Shown here: positions 1 through 7,069 of the stretch, piece after piece | Layout: each line of letters opens with the position of its first letter | Position numbering within the stretch: the stretch's first letter is position 1 | Source of the DNA: an uncultured Acidobacteriia bacterium | GTDB lineage: Bacteria > Acidobacteriota > Terriglobia > Bryobacterales > Bryobacteraceae | Assembly (NCBI GenBank): GCA_903923395.1 | Contig: CAIXXM010000120.1 | Coordinates: 1-43,971 of the forward strand | DNA length: 43,971 nucleotides | Direction of reading: 5' to 3' | Made by a program: the position numbers and the translations under genes | Notes under the pieces: generated by a model | What the model saw: only the letters and a program-made list of their open reading frames with translations | Database searches by the model: none | Told to the model about the DNA's origin: nothing

Positions 1-86
1 AGCGGGAAATGGAGGAAGTGCGGAAGATGTCTGTGCCGCTGGAGGTGGAAACTGGAATTGGGGCGAACTGGAAGGTGGCTAAATAG
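1..86 (+). CDS. polA: DNA polymerase I, C-terminal end (partial)
   Basis: The window opens inside a plus-strand gene read in frame from base 3 and stopped by TAG at 84-86. The 27 visible residues end in SVPLEVETGIGANWKVAK. This closely follows the end of bacterial DNA polymerase I, where a VPL-x-V-(D/E)-x-G-x-G-x-NW strand finishes the palm domain after the last polymerase motif. In that family the protein does nick translation, primer removal and repair synthesis. Only the tail is visible, so the identification rests on one short conserved motif; the body of the gene lies before the window. Confidence 0.72.
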   Translation, partial: REMEEVRKMSVPLEVETGIGANWKVAK

Positions 87-87
87 C

Positions 88-118
88 AAAAAGGCGGTAC
101 CCGTGAGGGTACCGCCTT
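88..118 (-). terminator. intrinsic terminator, mainly for the PEP-CTERM gene
   Basis: A perfect 12-bp inverted repeat (91-102 with 107-118, loop GTGA) lies between the convergent polA and PEP-CTERM genes. Read on the minus strand, the hairpin is followed by a run of five T. That fits a Rho-independent terminator for the minus-strand gene. On the plus strand there is no T tract after it, so it would serve polA only weakly. Confidence 0.75.
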
Positions 119-144
119 CCCAAGGAAAACCCTAGGTCTGAGAA

Positions 145-948
145 CTAACGGAGAATGCGCTTGCGGAGGAGGCCAGCTCCGAGGAGTGCGCCGCCGAAGA
201 GAGCGAAGGTTGCGGGTTCCGGAGTACCGGTGGGAACTGTGTAGGTGTAGTCGACTTCGGCCGTGAACGAAGCGTTCGCGATCTGGGTGAACTGGAAGTT
301 ACCGCCCGCGCCGGACTGGGTGGTTGCATTCACGGTGGTGCCGGTGAGCGAGAACGTACCCGTGCCGACGTAGTTCAAAATGTTGCTGGAGTTCGTGTCC
401 GTCTTCACAACACCAAAGGTGCCGAGGGAACCGGTGCCGGTGGTGAGGCCGTAGGGGGAATCAGTGTTGGCTACGGTGATGGGACCATAGTGGTTTGTTG
501 CACCGCCGAGGACCGTGACCTGTGTGCAGTTCGCGCCGCCGGTAATCGGGGTCGCGCTGTTGGCGCAGCTACCAAGTGCACTGTTGGTCGCGAGGCCGGT
601 GTCAAAAACGGTAACGTTTTCACCGAGGAAGCGATCACTGTTGAAGGCAGTGTTCGTCGTGGAGGAAGTCAAATTCACGCTGGCGACGGCGTCAGCAGTA
701 ATCGTGCCACCCGAGTTGTTCTTGATGTCCAACGTGCTGGACGTCTCGGTGCCATAAAAGTAGATGGTCACGCCGGTGAGAGTACCCAAGCTGCTGTCAA
801 ACTTCTGGAGTACCAGATTGTAGGAAACTTCCGTGCTCTGATTGTTAACCGGAGTGGTCGTGACGTAGCTGATGGTGTTTGCCGAAGCGACGGAAGCTAT
901 TCCGAGAGCAGCGGCAGAAGTGAGGAGAATTCTCCGAAGATTTTTCAT
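145..948 (-). CDS. PEP-CTERM sorting domain protein
   Basis: This 267-residue secreted protein has a Sec signal peptide (residues 1-23, ending ASVASA), a Ser/Thr/Gly/Asn-rich body likely to be beta-structured, and a C-terminal PEP-CTERM signal. That signal consists of PEPA near residue 244, a hydrophobic segment of about 15 residues and a basic RKRILR tail. In the known PEP-CTERM/exosortase system, exosortase (EpsH) cuts near the PEP motif and the protein goes to the cell surface or to exopolysaccharide. The body has no domain I recognise, so its role is unknown. An AAGGAAGG ribosome-binding site precedes the ATG. It has its own predicted promoter at 1017-1045 and terminator at 88-118, so it is probably monocistronic. 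No exosortase gene is in the window. Confidence 0.85.
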   Translation of the reverse strand: MKNLRRILLTSAAALGIASVASANTISYVTTTPVNNQSTEVSYNLVLQKFDSSLGTLTGVTIYFYGTETSSTLDIKNNSGGTITADAVASVNLTSSTTNTAFNSDRFLGENVTVFDTGLATNSALGSCANSATPITGGANCTQVTVLGGATNHYGPITVANTDSPYGLTTGTGSLGTFGVVKTDTNSSNILNYVGTGTFSLTGTTVNATTQSGAGGNFQFTQIANASFTAEVDYTYTVPTGTPEPATFALFGGALLGAGLLRKRILR

Positions 949-1016
949 GTGTTAGAGCCTTCCTTGTGCCACAGGTGTCTACTGGTCCTCCCGAGCACCT
1001 ATGACCTTTCAAATGA

Positions 1017-1045
1017 ATCGTACCAGAGGCCAGCACTGCTTGCAA
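1017..1045 (-). promoter_or_regulatory. predicted sigma-70 promoter for the PEP-CTERM gene
   Basis: On the minus strand a -35 box TTGCAA (1045-1040) is separated by exactly 17 bp from a -10 box TACGAT (1022-1017). The expected start is near 1010, giving a leader of about 60 nt before the ATG at 948. The call is by consensus matching only. Confidence 0.45.
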
Positions 1046-1110
1046 TCGAATTTCGGCATCCCAAGGAAAAAAAATCGCCTATTCCCGTACCGGTACTATC
1101 CTTTGTAAAT

Positions 1111-1138
1111 AGAAAAGGGCGGCCCGGCGGGCCGCCCT
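1111..1138 (-). terminator. intrinsic terminator of the erpA-like gene
   Basis: A perfect 10-bp GC-rich stem (1116-1125 with 1129-1138, 3-nt loop) lies 25 bp after the erpA-like stop codon on the minus strand. The stem is followed there by TTTTCT. It should isolate erpA from the PEP-CTERM gene downstream on the same strand. Confidence 0.75.
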
Positions 1139-1163
1139 CAGAAGAACACGCATACCCTACAAA

Positions 1164-1487
1164 CTAAACGCTGAAGGAACTGCCGCAGCCGCAAGTCGAC
1201 TTCACCTGCGGATTGTTGAACTTGAACCCGGAACCCTCCAGGGTCTCCACGTAGTCCACCTCGGCCCCATCCAGGTACAGCATGCTGGCCTGATCCACGA
1301 ACACCTTCAACTCGCCGTAGTTGTAGGTCTTGTCGAGCATACTCGGGGCGTTTTCGAAGGCCATCGAGTAACTGAAACCCGAACAGCCGCCGCCAACCAC
1401 CGAGATCCGGAGTCCGGCGGGCTTGGGGTCTTGGCTGTCCAGAATCTCTCTCACTTTGGACACAGCGGTTTCTGTCAGATTCACCAT
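1164..1487 (-). CDS. erpA: iron-sulfur cluster insertion protein, ErpA/IscA (HesB) family
   Basis: A 107-residue A-type carrier that in known members receives Fe-S clusters from the assembly machinery and passes them to apo-enzymes in the cytoplasm. The three ligand cysteines are present: C35 in GGGCSGF and C99/C101 in the terminal CGCG motif. Family landmarks such as LRISVVGGGCSGF and the final SSFSV tail match, and the length is normal (about 105-120 residues). A GGAG site lies about 10 nt before the ATG. The gene stands alone, divergent from the sigma-factor gene; no iscS, iscU or suf gene is nearby. Separating ErpA from IscA by sequence alone is uncertain, though a lone gene outside an isc operon favours ErpA. 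Confidence 0.88.
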   Translation of the reverse strand: MVNLTETAVSKVREILDSQDPKPAGLRISVVGGGCSGFSYSMAFENAPSMLDKTYNYGELKVFVDQASMLYLDGAEVDYVETLEGSGFKFNNPQVKSTCGCGSSFSV

Positions 1488-1633
1488 ATATAAGAAGCTC
1501 TCCTATTGCTCAGTATATAGGACGCATATGGTCCGCGATAGATGCAAAGTTCGAAAGCTGACTCCCAATCTGATGTCAATCTGCCGTGCGCCCCCTCCCG
1601 AATCTGCTATCTTCATTTAGCGAATCCGAAACC

Positions 1634-1637
1634 GGAG
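1634..1637 (+). promoter_or_regulatory. ribosome-binding site that sets the sigma-factor start
   Basis: GGAG lies 9 nt before a GTG at 1647. The in-frame ATG at 1542 has no such site and would add an Arg/Pro/Cys-rich extension atypical of ECF factors. ATG at 1665 is the other option. Confidence 0.5.
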
Positions 1638-1646
1638 AGCCCAATA

Positions 1647-2345
1647 GTGCGTCCATCAGCCCGTATGGGAACTCTTGCAGGCACGCTTACTCTTCCGGTT
1701 ATCGACACGCAGGCGACTCCGAATTTACTGACCAGGACCCGATTGGACTACGAGAACACGCAAGAAGGCTCCCTCGTTCGACGCGCACAGGCGGGCGACG
1801 AGACTGCATTCCAGGAGATCGTCGAAAAATACCAGTCCAAGGTGTTTTCGATTATCCATGGCATCGTGCGTCAAAGAAACGATGTCGAGGATATCGCCCA
1901 ACAGGTCTTCGCCAAGGTCTATTTTTCCCTGCGCAACTTCGATTTCCGCAGTTCCCTGCTGACCTGGATTTATAAGATTACGGTCAACGAGTGCTTTGAT
2001 TACCTCCGTAAGAAAAAGGTCCGGAAGCTGGTATACGAAAGCGACCTGAGTGAAGATGAGGTCCGGCGGGTGGAGAACAGTGACCCCGCGGTGGACCGTG
2101 CGCCGCGCGCGGACACGTCGCTCGCCCGGCACGATTATGTGGTGAAGCTGATGGGGCGCGTCTCCGGCGAGGAACGCAACCTGCTGATGCTCAAAGAGGT
2201 TGAGGGCTATTCCGTGGAAGAACTCTCCGCCATGCTGAGCATGAATGAGAATACAATTAAGGTGAAGCTGTTCCGCGCCCGCCAGAAACTGGTCAAAGCG
2301 GCACAGCGGCTTGGCAAACGGCCTGAGGCAGGGCGTACGTTATGA
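1647..2345 (+). CDS. ECF-type RNA polymerase sigma factor
   Basis: About 232 residues from the GTG chosen by its ribosome-binding site. Region 2 is clear: LVRRAQAGDETAFQEIVEKY, then DVEDIAQQVFAKVY and the helix ending LLTWIYKITVNE. Region 4 follows, with LLMLKEVEGYSVEELSAML and the DNA-binding helix ENTIKVKLFRARQKL. The protein would direct RNA polymerase to a stress or envelope regulon. Its stop overlaps the start of the anti-sigma gene by 4 bp (ATGA), the usual layout for a translationally coupled pair. About 35-50 residues precede region 2, longer than in minimal ECF factors. The regulon cannot be read from the window. Confidence 0.9.
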   Translation: MRPSARMGTLAGTLTLPVIDTQATPNLLTRTRLDYENTQEGSLVRRAQAGDETAFQEIVEKYQSKVFSIIHGIVRQRNDVEDIAQQVFAKVYFSLRNFDFRSSLLTWIYKITVNECFDYLRKKKVRKLVYESDLSEDEVRRVENSDPAVDRAPRADTSLARHDYVVKLMGRVSGEERNLLMLKEVEGYSVEELSAMLSMNENTIKVKLFRARQKLVKAAQRLGKRPEAGRTL

Positions 2346-2797
2346 GTTTCGATACCCACGATATCGTCATTTCGGAGTTCGAGCGGCACTTGAGCGGCAA
2401 CGCATCGAAGGCGTTCTATGAGCACCTTGCGAACTGCGCTGCCTGCGACGCTGAAGTCAAAGAAATGTCCGAACTGGCTGGGCTCCTCCCGGTACTTCTT
2501 ACGGAAGCTGCACCGGAACCCGGCGCGGCCTTTTACAGCCGCGTAGCCAACACAATCAACGAACAACACAAGAAGCAGAGCTGGGGCCTGTTCTCGCTGA
2601 GCGAACTGTTCTTCCGCCGCCTTGCGTTCGCGTCTCTGATGGTGTTAGCAATGTTGGGCAGCTACCTGGTCACGCGGGACGCCGGGTACCAAGGCGAAGA
2701 CGCCGCCACCATTTTCGCCAAGCATGACCCCTCCGCGGTGCATGCCGACGGCGAAGACCGGGACCGTATGCTGCTGACGCTCGCCAGCTACCAGTAA
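2342..2797 (+). CDS. membrane anti-sigma factor with zinc-finger (ZAS-like) domain
   Basis: A 151-residue protein coupled to the ECF sigma gene. Its N-terminus carries H28-x3-C32-x2-C35 in EHLANCAACDAEV, the zinc motif of ZAS anti-sigma domains, which bind the partner sigma factor in the cytoplasm. A single hydrophobic segment follows at about residues 90-110 (FASLMVLAMLGSYLV). The C-terminal tail of about 40 residues would lie in the periplasm. In known systems the signal reaches such proteins by proteolysis of the tail or by thiol oxidation of the zinc site. The short tail and the Spy/CnrX-like gene downstream suggest that a third component reads the signal; this is an inference. Confidence 0.85.
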   Translation: MSFDTHDIVISEFERHLSGNASKAFYEHLANCAACDAEVKEMSELAGLLPVLLTEAAPEPGAAFYSRVANTINEQHKKQSWGLFSLSELFFRRLAFASLMVLAMLGSYLVTRDAGYQGEDAATIFAKHDPSAVHADGEDRDRMLLTLASYQ

Positions 2798-2806
2798 ACT
2801 ACCTTC

Positions 2807-3154
2807 ATGGCAACCACCTTGGCCTCCCCCAGAGCGAGTGAAAAAGTTACGCCCATCGTGACGCTCCTGCTGGTTTTCCTTTGCGGGGCGGCGGCCGGGG
2901 CAGTAGCAACCAAACTGACCACCGCACCCGTTTCCGTTGCGGCCGGCAAGAGTTTGAGCATGTCCCTCCCGGAGTGGAGAAAGCAGCTTGACCTTTCTGA
3001 CGAGCAGACCCGGGAGTTGACCAGCATCCTGGACGATTTCTCGCATTACTACGACAGCCTCCTCGCCGACGGTAATACGCGCATCCTGCAGATTCTCAAT
3101 GAAAGCCAGAAGAAGAAGTTCGAGAAGATGATGCTCGAACGGAAAAGCCGGTAA
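2807..3154 (+). CDS. small membrane-anchored Spy/CpxP/CnrX-like protein
   Basis: A 115-residue protein with one N-terminal hydrophobic segment (about residues 16-40, PIVTLLLVFLCGAAAGAVAT) and a periplasmic all-helical part. That part contains the paired LDLSDEQ and LNESQKKKF motifs, which correspond to the LTxxQ repeats of the Spy/CpxP/CnrX superfamily. Members are periplasmic chaperones or heavy-metal sensors. It begins 9 bp after the anti-sigma stop, so sigma, anti-sigma and this protein look like a three-gene unit comparable to cnrYXH. The helical part has no His or Met cluster that would point to a particular metal. Family assignment is from motif pattern and context. Confidence 0.6.
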   Translation: MATTLASPRASEKVTPIVTLLLVFLCGAAAGAVATKLTTAPVSVAAGKSLSMSLPEWRKQLDLSDEQTRELTSILDDFSHYYDSLLADGNTRILQILNESQKKKFEKMMLERKSR

Positions 3155-3203
3155 GTACCAGTCCGTTTCTATTCCGCTGGATTTCATGAGAGACTGGAGA
3201 GCG

Positions 3204-3785
3204 ATGCTGGTTACAACCTCCACGAACTCTTCCCGACGCTTGTTTGCAATGCTGCTGCCGCTTGTGGCGCTTACCCTCGCCGGCTGTAACGCCGCCGGGA
3301 AAGACGCGAAGATTTTCCAGGCAGGTGAGAAGGCAGTCGTGGGCCGGGTCACCTATAACATCGTTGATTCCCAGACTGTCGCGAAACTCGACGACGGCAA
3401 TGGCGAACCGCGCATCCCGAAAAACCGCTTCTACATTGTCCAGGTTTCCATCTTCAACTCCGGCAATGAGAGCTTCGCGGCTCCCACCATGGTCCTGGTT
3501 GACGACGCTGGCAAGCAGTATCCCGAATTGCCGGATGGCCGCGGTGTGCCGGAGTGGATCGGCGTCGCACGCAAGGTAAACCCCGCCGAGACCGTACAAG
3601 GCATGATCGTTTTTGATGCCCCCGTGGGACATTACAAGCTGCGCATCAGCGAAGACTTCGCGGAAATCCCGACTTACGTGGACATGCCCCTCAACTTCGT
3701 CCATGAACGCGAAGAACTGCTTCCTGAAACCAAGAAGGAATCCGGCGGCATCATGGACCTTCGCCCGTCTCAAACTGTGAAGTAA
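3204..3785 (+). CDS. lipoprotein with DUF4352-like immunoglobulin domain
   Basis: The likely start is ATG at 3204, preceded by GGAG; an in-frame ATG at 3186 is possible. A signal peptide ends in the lipobox LAGC (Cys about residue 28), so the mature protein should be lipidated. The next 130 residues follow the DUF4352 pattern: VVGRVTYNIVD, a strand FYIVQVSIFNSGNE, DDAGKQYPELPDG and ETVQGMIVFDAP. This family has Ig-like folds that occur alone or in exported regulators. The stop lies 3 bp before the next gene. It probably belongs to the sigma-factor operon and may be an envelope target or sensor; no direct function can be read. Confidence 0.7.
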   Translation: MLVTTSTNSSRRLFAMLLPLVALTLAGCNAAGKDAKIFQAGEKAVVGRVTYNIVDSQTVAKLDDGNGEPRIPKNRFYIVQVSIFNSGNESFAAPTMVLVDDAGKQYPELPDGRGVPEWIGVARKVNPAETVQGMIVFDAPVGHYKLRISEDFAEIPTYVDMPLNFVHEREELLPETKKESGGIMDLRPSQTVK

Positions 3786-3788
3786 GCC

Positions 3789-4622
3789 GTGGCTCCCCGT
3801 CTCCTCGTTGCGCTCGCGTTGGTCGCACTGCTCTGCCCCGGCCAAACGGCACTGAAGATCGTGGAACCTTCCATTGCACAGATGGAAGATGGCCAACCGG
3901 CCGATGGGGCCAGCCAGTTCGTTCCCGGCGAAACCATTTTTGTCAGCTTTTTGGCTGAGAACTACAAGCGCGGCAATGGACAGCGTGTGGAACTCTCCGG
4001 CGAAATGGAAGTGGTCGACCCCAACGGCATTCTCATCGCGCCCAAAGACACGCAGAAGATCGCGACCACTCTCGAAGCAGAAGATAAGGACTGGCGACCA
4101 AAACTCCGCGCCCAGTTTGTGCTGCCAACGATTGCGCCCCCCGGCAAGTATACGCTCCGGATGAAAGTGACGGACATCCAGACCGCCCAAACCGCAAACG
4201 CTGAATTGAAGTTGCTGGTAAACGGCCCTTCCGTGGCACCAAGCGGGACTCCCGTCATCCGGCAGTTTGGCTTTTACCGCGCGGAAGACGATCCAACGCC
4301 GTTAACCGTACCGGCGTTTCGTCCGGGCGATACCCTTTGGGCGCGGTTCTTTCTCACCGGCTATCAGTACGGACCCGAAAATGCCATCGACGTGGCGTAT
4401 GACATCTCCGCATCAGATGCCACCGGCAAAGAGATGTTTTCCCAGAAGGATGCCGTGCACGAAAAGAGCAAGGCCTTCTACCCACAGCCCTGGATTCCCA
4501 GCGGCATGAGTCTGAACCTGCAACCGAACATGCGTCCCGGCACCTATGCGGTGACCATCACCCTGCGGGACAACATCTCCGGGCAAGCCAGCACGGAAAA
4601 ACACGAATTCCGCGTGGAGTGA
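3789..4622 (+). CDS. secreted two-repeat beta-sandwich protein of unknown function
   Basis: This 277-residue product starts at GTG. It has a Sec signal (LLVALALVALLCPGQTA) and then two similar halves. The first (about 24-140) contains FVPGETIFVSFLAENYK and APPGKYTLRMKVTD. The second (about 150-277) contains FRPGDTLWARFFLTGYQ and MRPGTYAVTITLRD. The shared pattern of a PGD/E-T strand, a central AEN/TGY strand and a closing PG-x-Y-x-(L/V) strand implies an internal duplication of an Ig- or macroglobulin-like domain. It follows the lipoprotein by 3 bp and is probably co-expressed with it. I do not recognise a named family, and no catalytic motif is visible. Confidence 0.65.
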   Translation: MAPRLLVALALVALLCPGQTALKIVEPSIAQMEDGQPADGASQFVPGETIFVSFLAENYKRGNGQRVELSGEMEVVDPNGILIAPKDTQKIATTLEAEDKDWRPKLRAQFVLPTIAPPGKYTLRMKVTDIQTAQTANAELKLLVNGPSVAPSGTPVIRQFGFYRAEDDPTPLTVPAFRPGDTLWARFFLTGYQYGPENAIDVAYDISASDATGKEMFSQKDAVHEKSKAFYPQPWIPSGMSLNLQPNMRPGTYAVTITLRDNISGQASTEKHEFRVE

Positions 4623-4632
4623 ACCGATGCGG

Positions 4633-6735
4633 TTAGTTGCTTGTTGGGATCGTCCCGCCCATCGACCTGATTTTCTCCGCCCAGGCAACCGAGGCTTGAA
4701 GCCGAAACGCAGCTTGGTATTCTGCCAACGCCTCCTTCTTGTGGCCCTCGAGTTTCTCATAAACGCTTGCCAGTCCGGCATGGGCGGTTGCGTACCGCGG
4801 GTCGAGCAGTATGGATTGCCGGTACTCAACTATGGCGTCCTCGTATCGCTTTTCCCGGACGAGTGCGGTGCCAAGATTTGTGTGTGCCCTTACAAGATCC
4901 GGTTTGAGTTGGACCGCCTTGATCAAGTGGGGAATTGCCTGGTCAGCCAGGCGCGGCACCATCAAGAGTGCGGCCCCCAGGGCATTTTGCGCATCAGCAG
5001 ACCCTGGCACAAGTGTTACGGCCCGCTGGAGATGGCGAACGCCGTCCTCCAAAGTTTCGGGGTGCAGCAGCATCGCCCGCCCCGCCTCATACTGGACCGA
5101 AAAAGAATTCTTTTGTGAATCCAGTAGTGGCTGCAGCCAATTGAGGCCAGCGTCTGGTTCTCCTGCCCGGATCAAAGCCACCCCAAGTAACATTCGATTC
5201 AACTCGGAGTCAGGATTGACTGTCGCTGCCGCTAGGAACGCAGACCTCGCGTCTTTTTCCCGTCCGGGGAGAGCGGTTAGGGCAGTACCCAGAGCGCGAA
5301 GTGCTGCTTCATTCTCAGTGTCAAGCTTAAGCGCCTTCTGGCATTCCTCAACGGCTTCAAGAAACCGCTTTTCAGCGGCCAAGACCTTGGAGAGCGATGT
5401 CCGGAGGCGGACTTGCGGCCCTCCAAGAGCAAGTGACTTTCGATATGCAGTCTCGGCCTCCGGCAGACGCCCTTGCACGAGATAAAAGTCCCCGAGATTT
5501 TCGTAAGCAAGAACGTTTTCCGGATGAACCTGAATGGCCCGGTTGAAAAGTGAAGGAGTATCCCGCCACGACGCCGCCTGCACAAACGATACGGAAGCCA
5601 TAACGGCAACCCAAATGACTGCTCCTGCAAGGGCAAGCACCTTTTTGCGATTGAACCAAGTGGCACCCAATGAGGTTACGATCCAAGCCAGACCCACGAT
5701 TGGTACATACATACTGTGATCTGTTCTTGCGCGACCGCCAACCTGCACAATGCCGACCATTGGAATGAGCACAACAAGGAACCAGACCCAGCCGAATAAT
5801 AGCTCAGGCTTAGTCCGTCGAAGCCGGCCAAGAGCAGCAGAAATGAAGACCAAGAGAATGCCTGCGCCGATTACCGAAAGGAAAGGGATCGCCTTCGGAT
5901 AGGGGTGTATGACTGCAAGGTTGGCAGGCCATAAAAACTGGATTAGAAGAATTGCGTATGTCGTGATTACATTGGCGGCCCGAAGAGCGGGGGGACATCG
6001 ATCTAACGTCTCTACAGCAGCTAGAGCCGACTGCGTAACCAGCGCAGTGGCGGCACCGCAAACAGAAAGAAGGAGGAATGGGACTTTCTCTTTCAGGAGA
6101 GCAACGGAAAGCCGCCGACGGAAAGGCCAGAATTCAAGAATCAACAATACTGCTGGCATCGTCATCGCGACAGGCTTGCTGCATAGGGCAAAAACGAAAC
6201 AGAGCAGAGAGAGCCAGTAATGACGTCTTTGTGAAGAAACAACATATCTGGCCCACTCGTTCAATGAAAGCAGCCAGAAGGCGGTGCATAACAAAGTCCC
6301 GCGCTGGGTCACCCAAGCAACAGCTTCCACTTGAAATGGATGTATTGCGAACACGGCGGAGATGAGAGCCGCGGGCCAAACGGCCCCGGCCAACTCGACT
6401 AAAAGATGAAACAGCAGAATGGCCGAAACCGCATGAAGTGTCACATTCAACAGGTGATGAACCATTGGGTTGTTCCCACAGCATTGGTAAATCAGCATGT
6501 GACTGATCCGTGGCAATGGGTCCCAATAATCACTGCGGCCAGTGAAGGCCCATTTCAAGCTCGAAGCGGTCAAGCCCTCGGCTACATGGGGGTTCTCGTA
6601 GACAAGGCCGTCGTCATCGTAAGCGACAAACTGGAAGCCGACGGTCTGGCCAAAAACCGCGAACACCAACACTGCCAACACAATGCTGATAAAGACTTTA
6701 CGACTACGGGGATTTGGACTATCTGACGAACTCAT
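4633..6735 (-). CDS. TMTC-like membrane glycosyltransferase with TPR repeats
   Basis: About 700 residues from the ATG at 6735, which follows GGGAGGG; a TTG at 6771 would add 12 residues. The first 400 residues hold about ten membrane helices. They begin with a lumenal-type loop YDDDGLVYENPHV, which matches the acidic motif of GT-C fold mannosyltransferases and the TMTC family. Residues 420-700 are tandem tetratricopeptide repeats, for example LAYENLGDFYLVQGRLPEAE and RAHTNLGTALVREKRYEDAI. Eukaryotic TMTCs transfer mannose to cadherins; the bacterial homologues are uncharacterised. A role in polyprenol-sugar-dependent glycosylation outside the membrane is an inference. It converges on the sigma operon with only about 10 bp between stops. 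Confidence 0.75.
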   Translation of the reverse strand: MSSSDSPNPRSRKVFISIVLAVLVFAVFGQTVGFQFVAYDDDGLVYENPHVAEGLTASSLKWAFTGRSDYWDPLPRISHMLIYQCCGNNPMVHHLLNVTLHAVSAILLFHLLVELAGAVWPAALISAVFAIHPFQVEAVAWVTQRGTLLCTAFWLLSLNEWARYVVSSQRRHYWLSLLCFVFALCSKPVAMTMPAVLLILEFWPFRRRLSVALLKEKVPFLLLSVCGAATALVTQSALAAVETLDRCPPALRAANVITTYAILLIQFLWPANLAVIHPYPKAIPFLSVIGAGILLVFISAALGRLRRTKPELLFGWVWFLVVLIPMVGIVQVGGRARTDHSMYVPIVGLAWIVTSLGATWFNRKKVLALAGAVIWVAVMASVSFVQAASWRDTPSLFNRAIQVHPENVLAYENLGDFYLVQGRLPEAETAYRKSLALGGPQVRLRTSLSKVLAAEKRFLEAVEECQKALKLDTENEAALRALGTALTALPGREKDARSAFLAAATVNPDSELNRMLLGVALIRAGEPDAGLNWLQPLLDSQKNSFSVQYEAGRAMLLHPETLEDGVRHLQRAVTLVPGSADAQNALGAALLMVPRLADQAIPHLIKAVQLKPDLVRAHTNLGTALVREKRYEDAIVEYRQSILLDPRYATAHAGLASVYEKLEGHKKEALAEYQAAFRLQASVAWAEKIRSMGGTIPTSN

Positions 6736-6808
6736 GCCCTCCCATGATAGCTTTCCCCGGAAGTGAGTCAAAAATCAGGAGTTCGCCACTCCGTGGTGTC
6801 GCCACTCT

Positions 6809-7069
6809 TTACGGCTCGATTCCAACCTCATCCACAAAGCACCACAGCCAGTCTTCCCCCGGCTCAATCGACTGCATGATTGGGTGCTGCGTAGCGTGGA
6901 AGTGTTTCGTGGCGTGTTTGTTCTTGGAGGAATCACAGCAGCCCACATGGCCGCAGGTGCGGCAGAGGCGGAGATGCACCCAGCGATCCCCCATTTTGAG
7001 GCATTCTTCACAGCCGCGCGTGTGAGGTTTCACGTCCTGTATCTGATCGAGGTGGGTACACTGTCTCAC
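6809..7069 (-). CDS. stand-alone UBP-type zinc finger protein
   Basis: An 86-residue protein that is almost entirely one ZnF-UBP domain. C4-x-H6, C20-x2-C23, C36-x2-C39 and C44 are followed by histidines around 52-62 in NKHATKHFHATQHP, the pattern of the ubiquitin-binding finger of deubiquitinases. In eukaryotes the fold binds the free Gly-Gly end of ubiquitin. Bacteria of this type lack ubiquitin, so the ligand here is unknown. The start overlaps the end of the kinase gene by 4 bp, so the two are translationally coupled and probably act together. It could bind a protein C-terminus, bind the kinase, or sense redox state through zinc thiolates; none of these is shown. Confidence 0.82.
   Translation of the reverse strand: MRQCTHLDQIQDVKPHTRGCEECLKMGDRWVHLRLCRTCGHVGCCDSSKNKHATKHFHATQHPIMQSIEPGEDWLWCFVDEVGIEP

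Noticed and set aside
3096-4190. A 364-residue minus-strand frame across the lipoprotein and beta-sandwich genes
   Set aside because: The plus-strand genes have a signal peptide, a lipobox and internal repeats. The antisense frame has no coherent domain.
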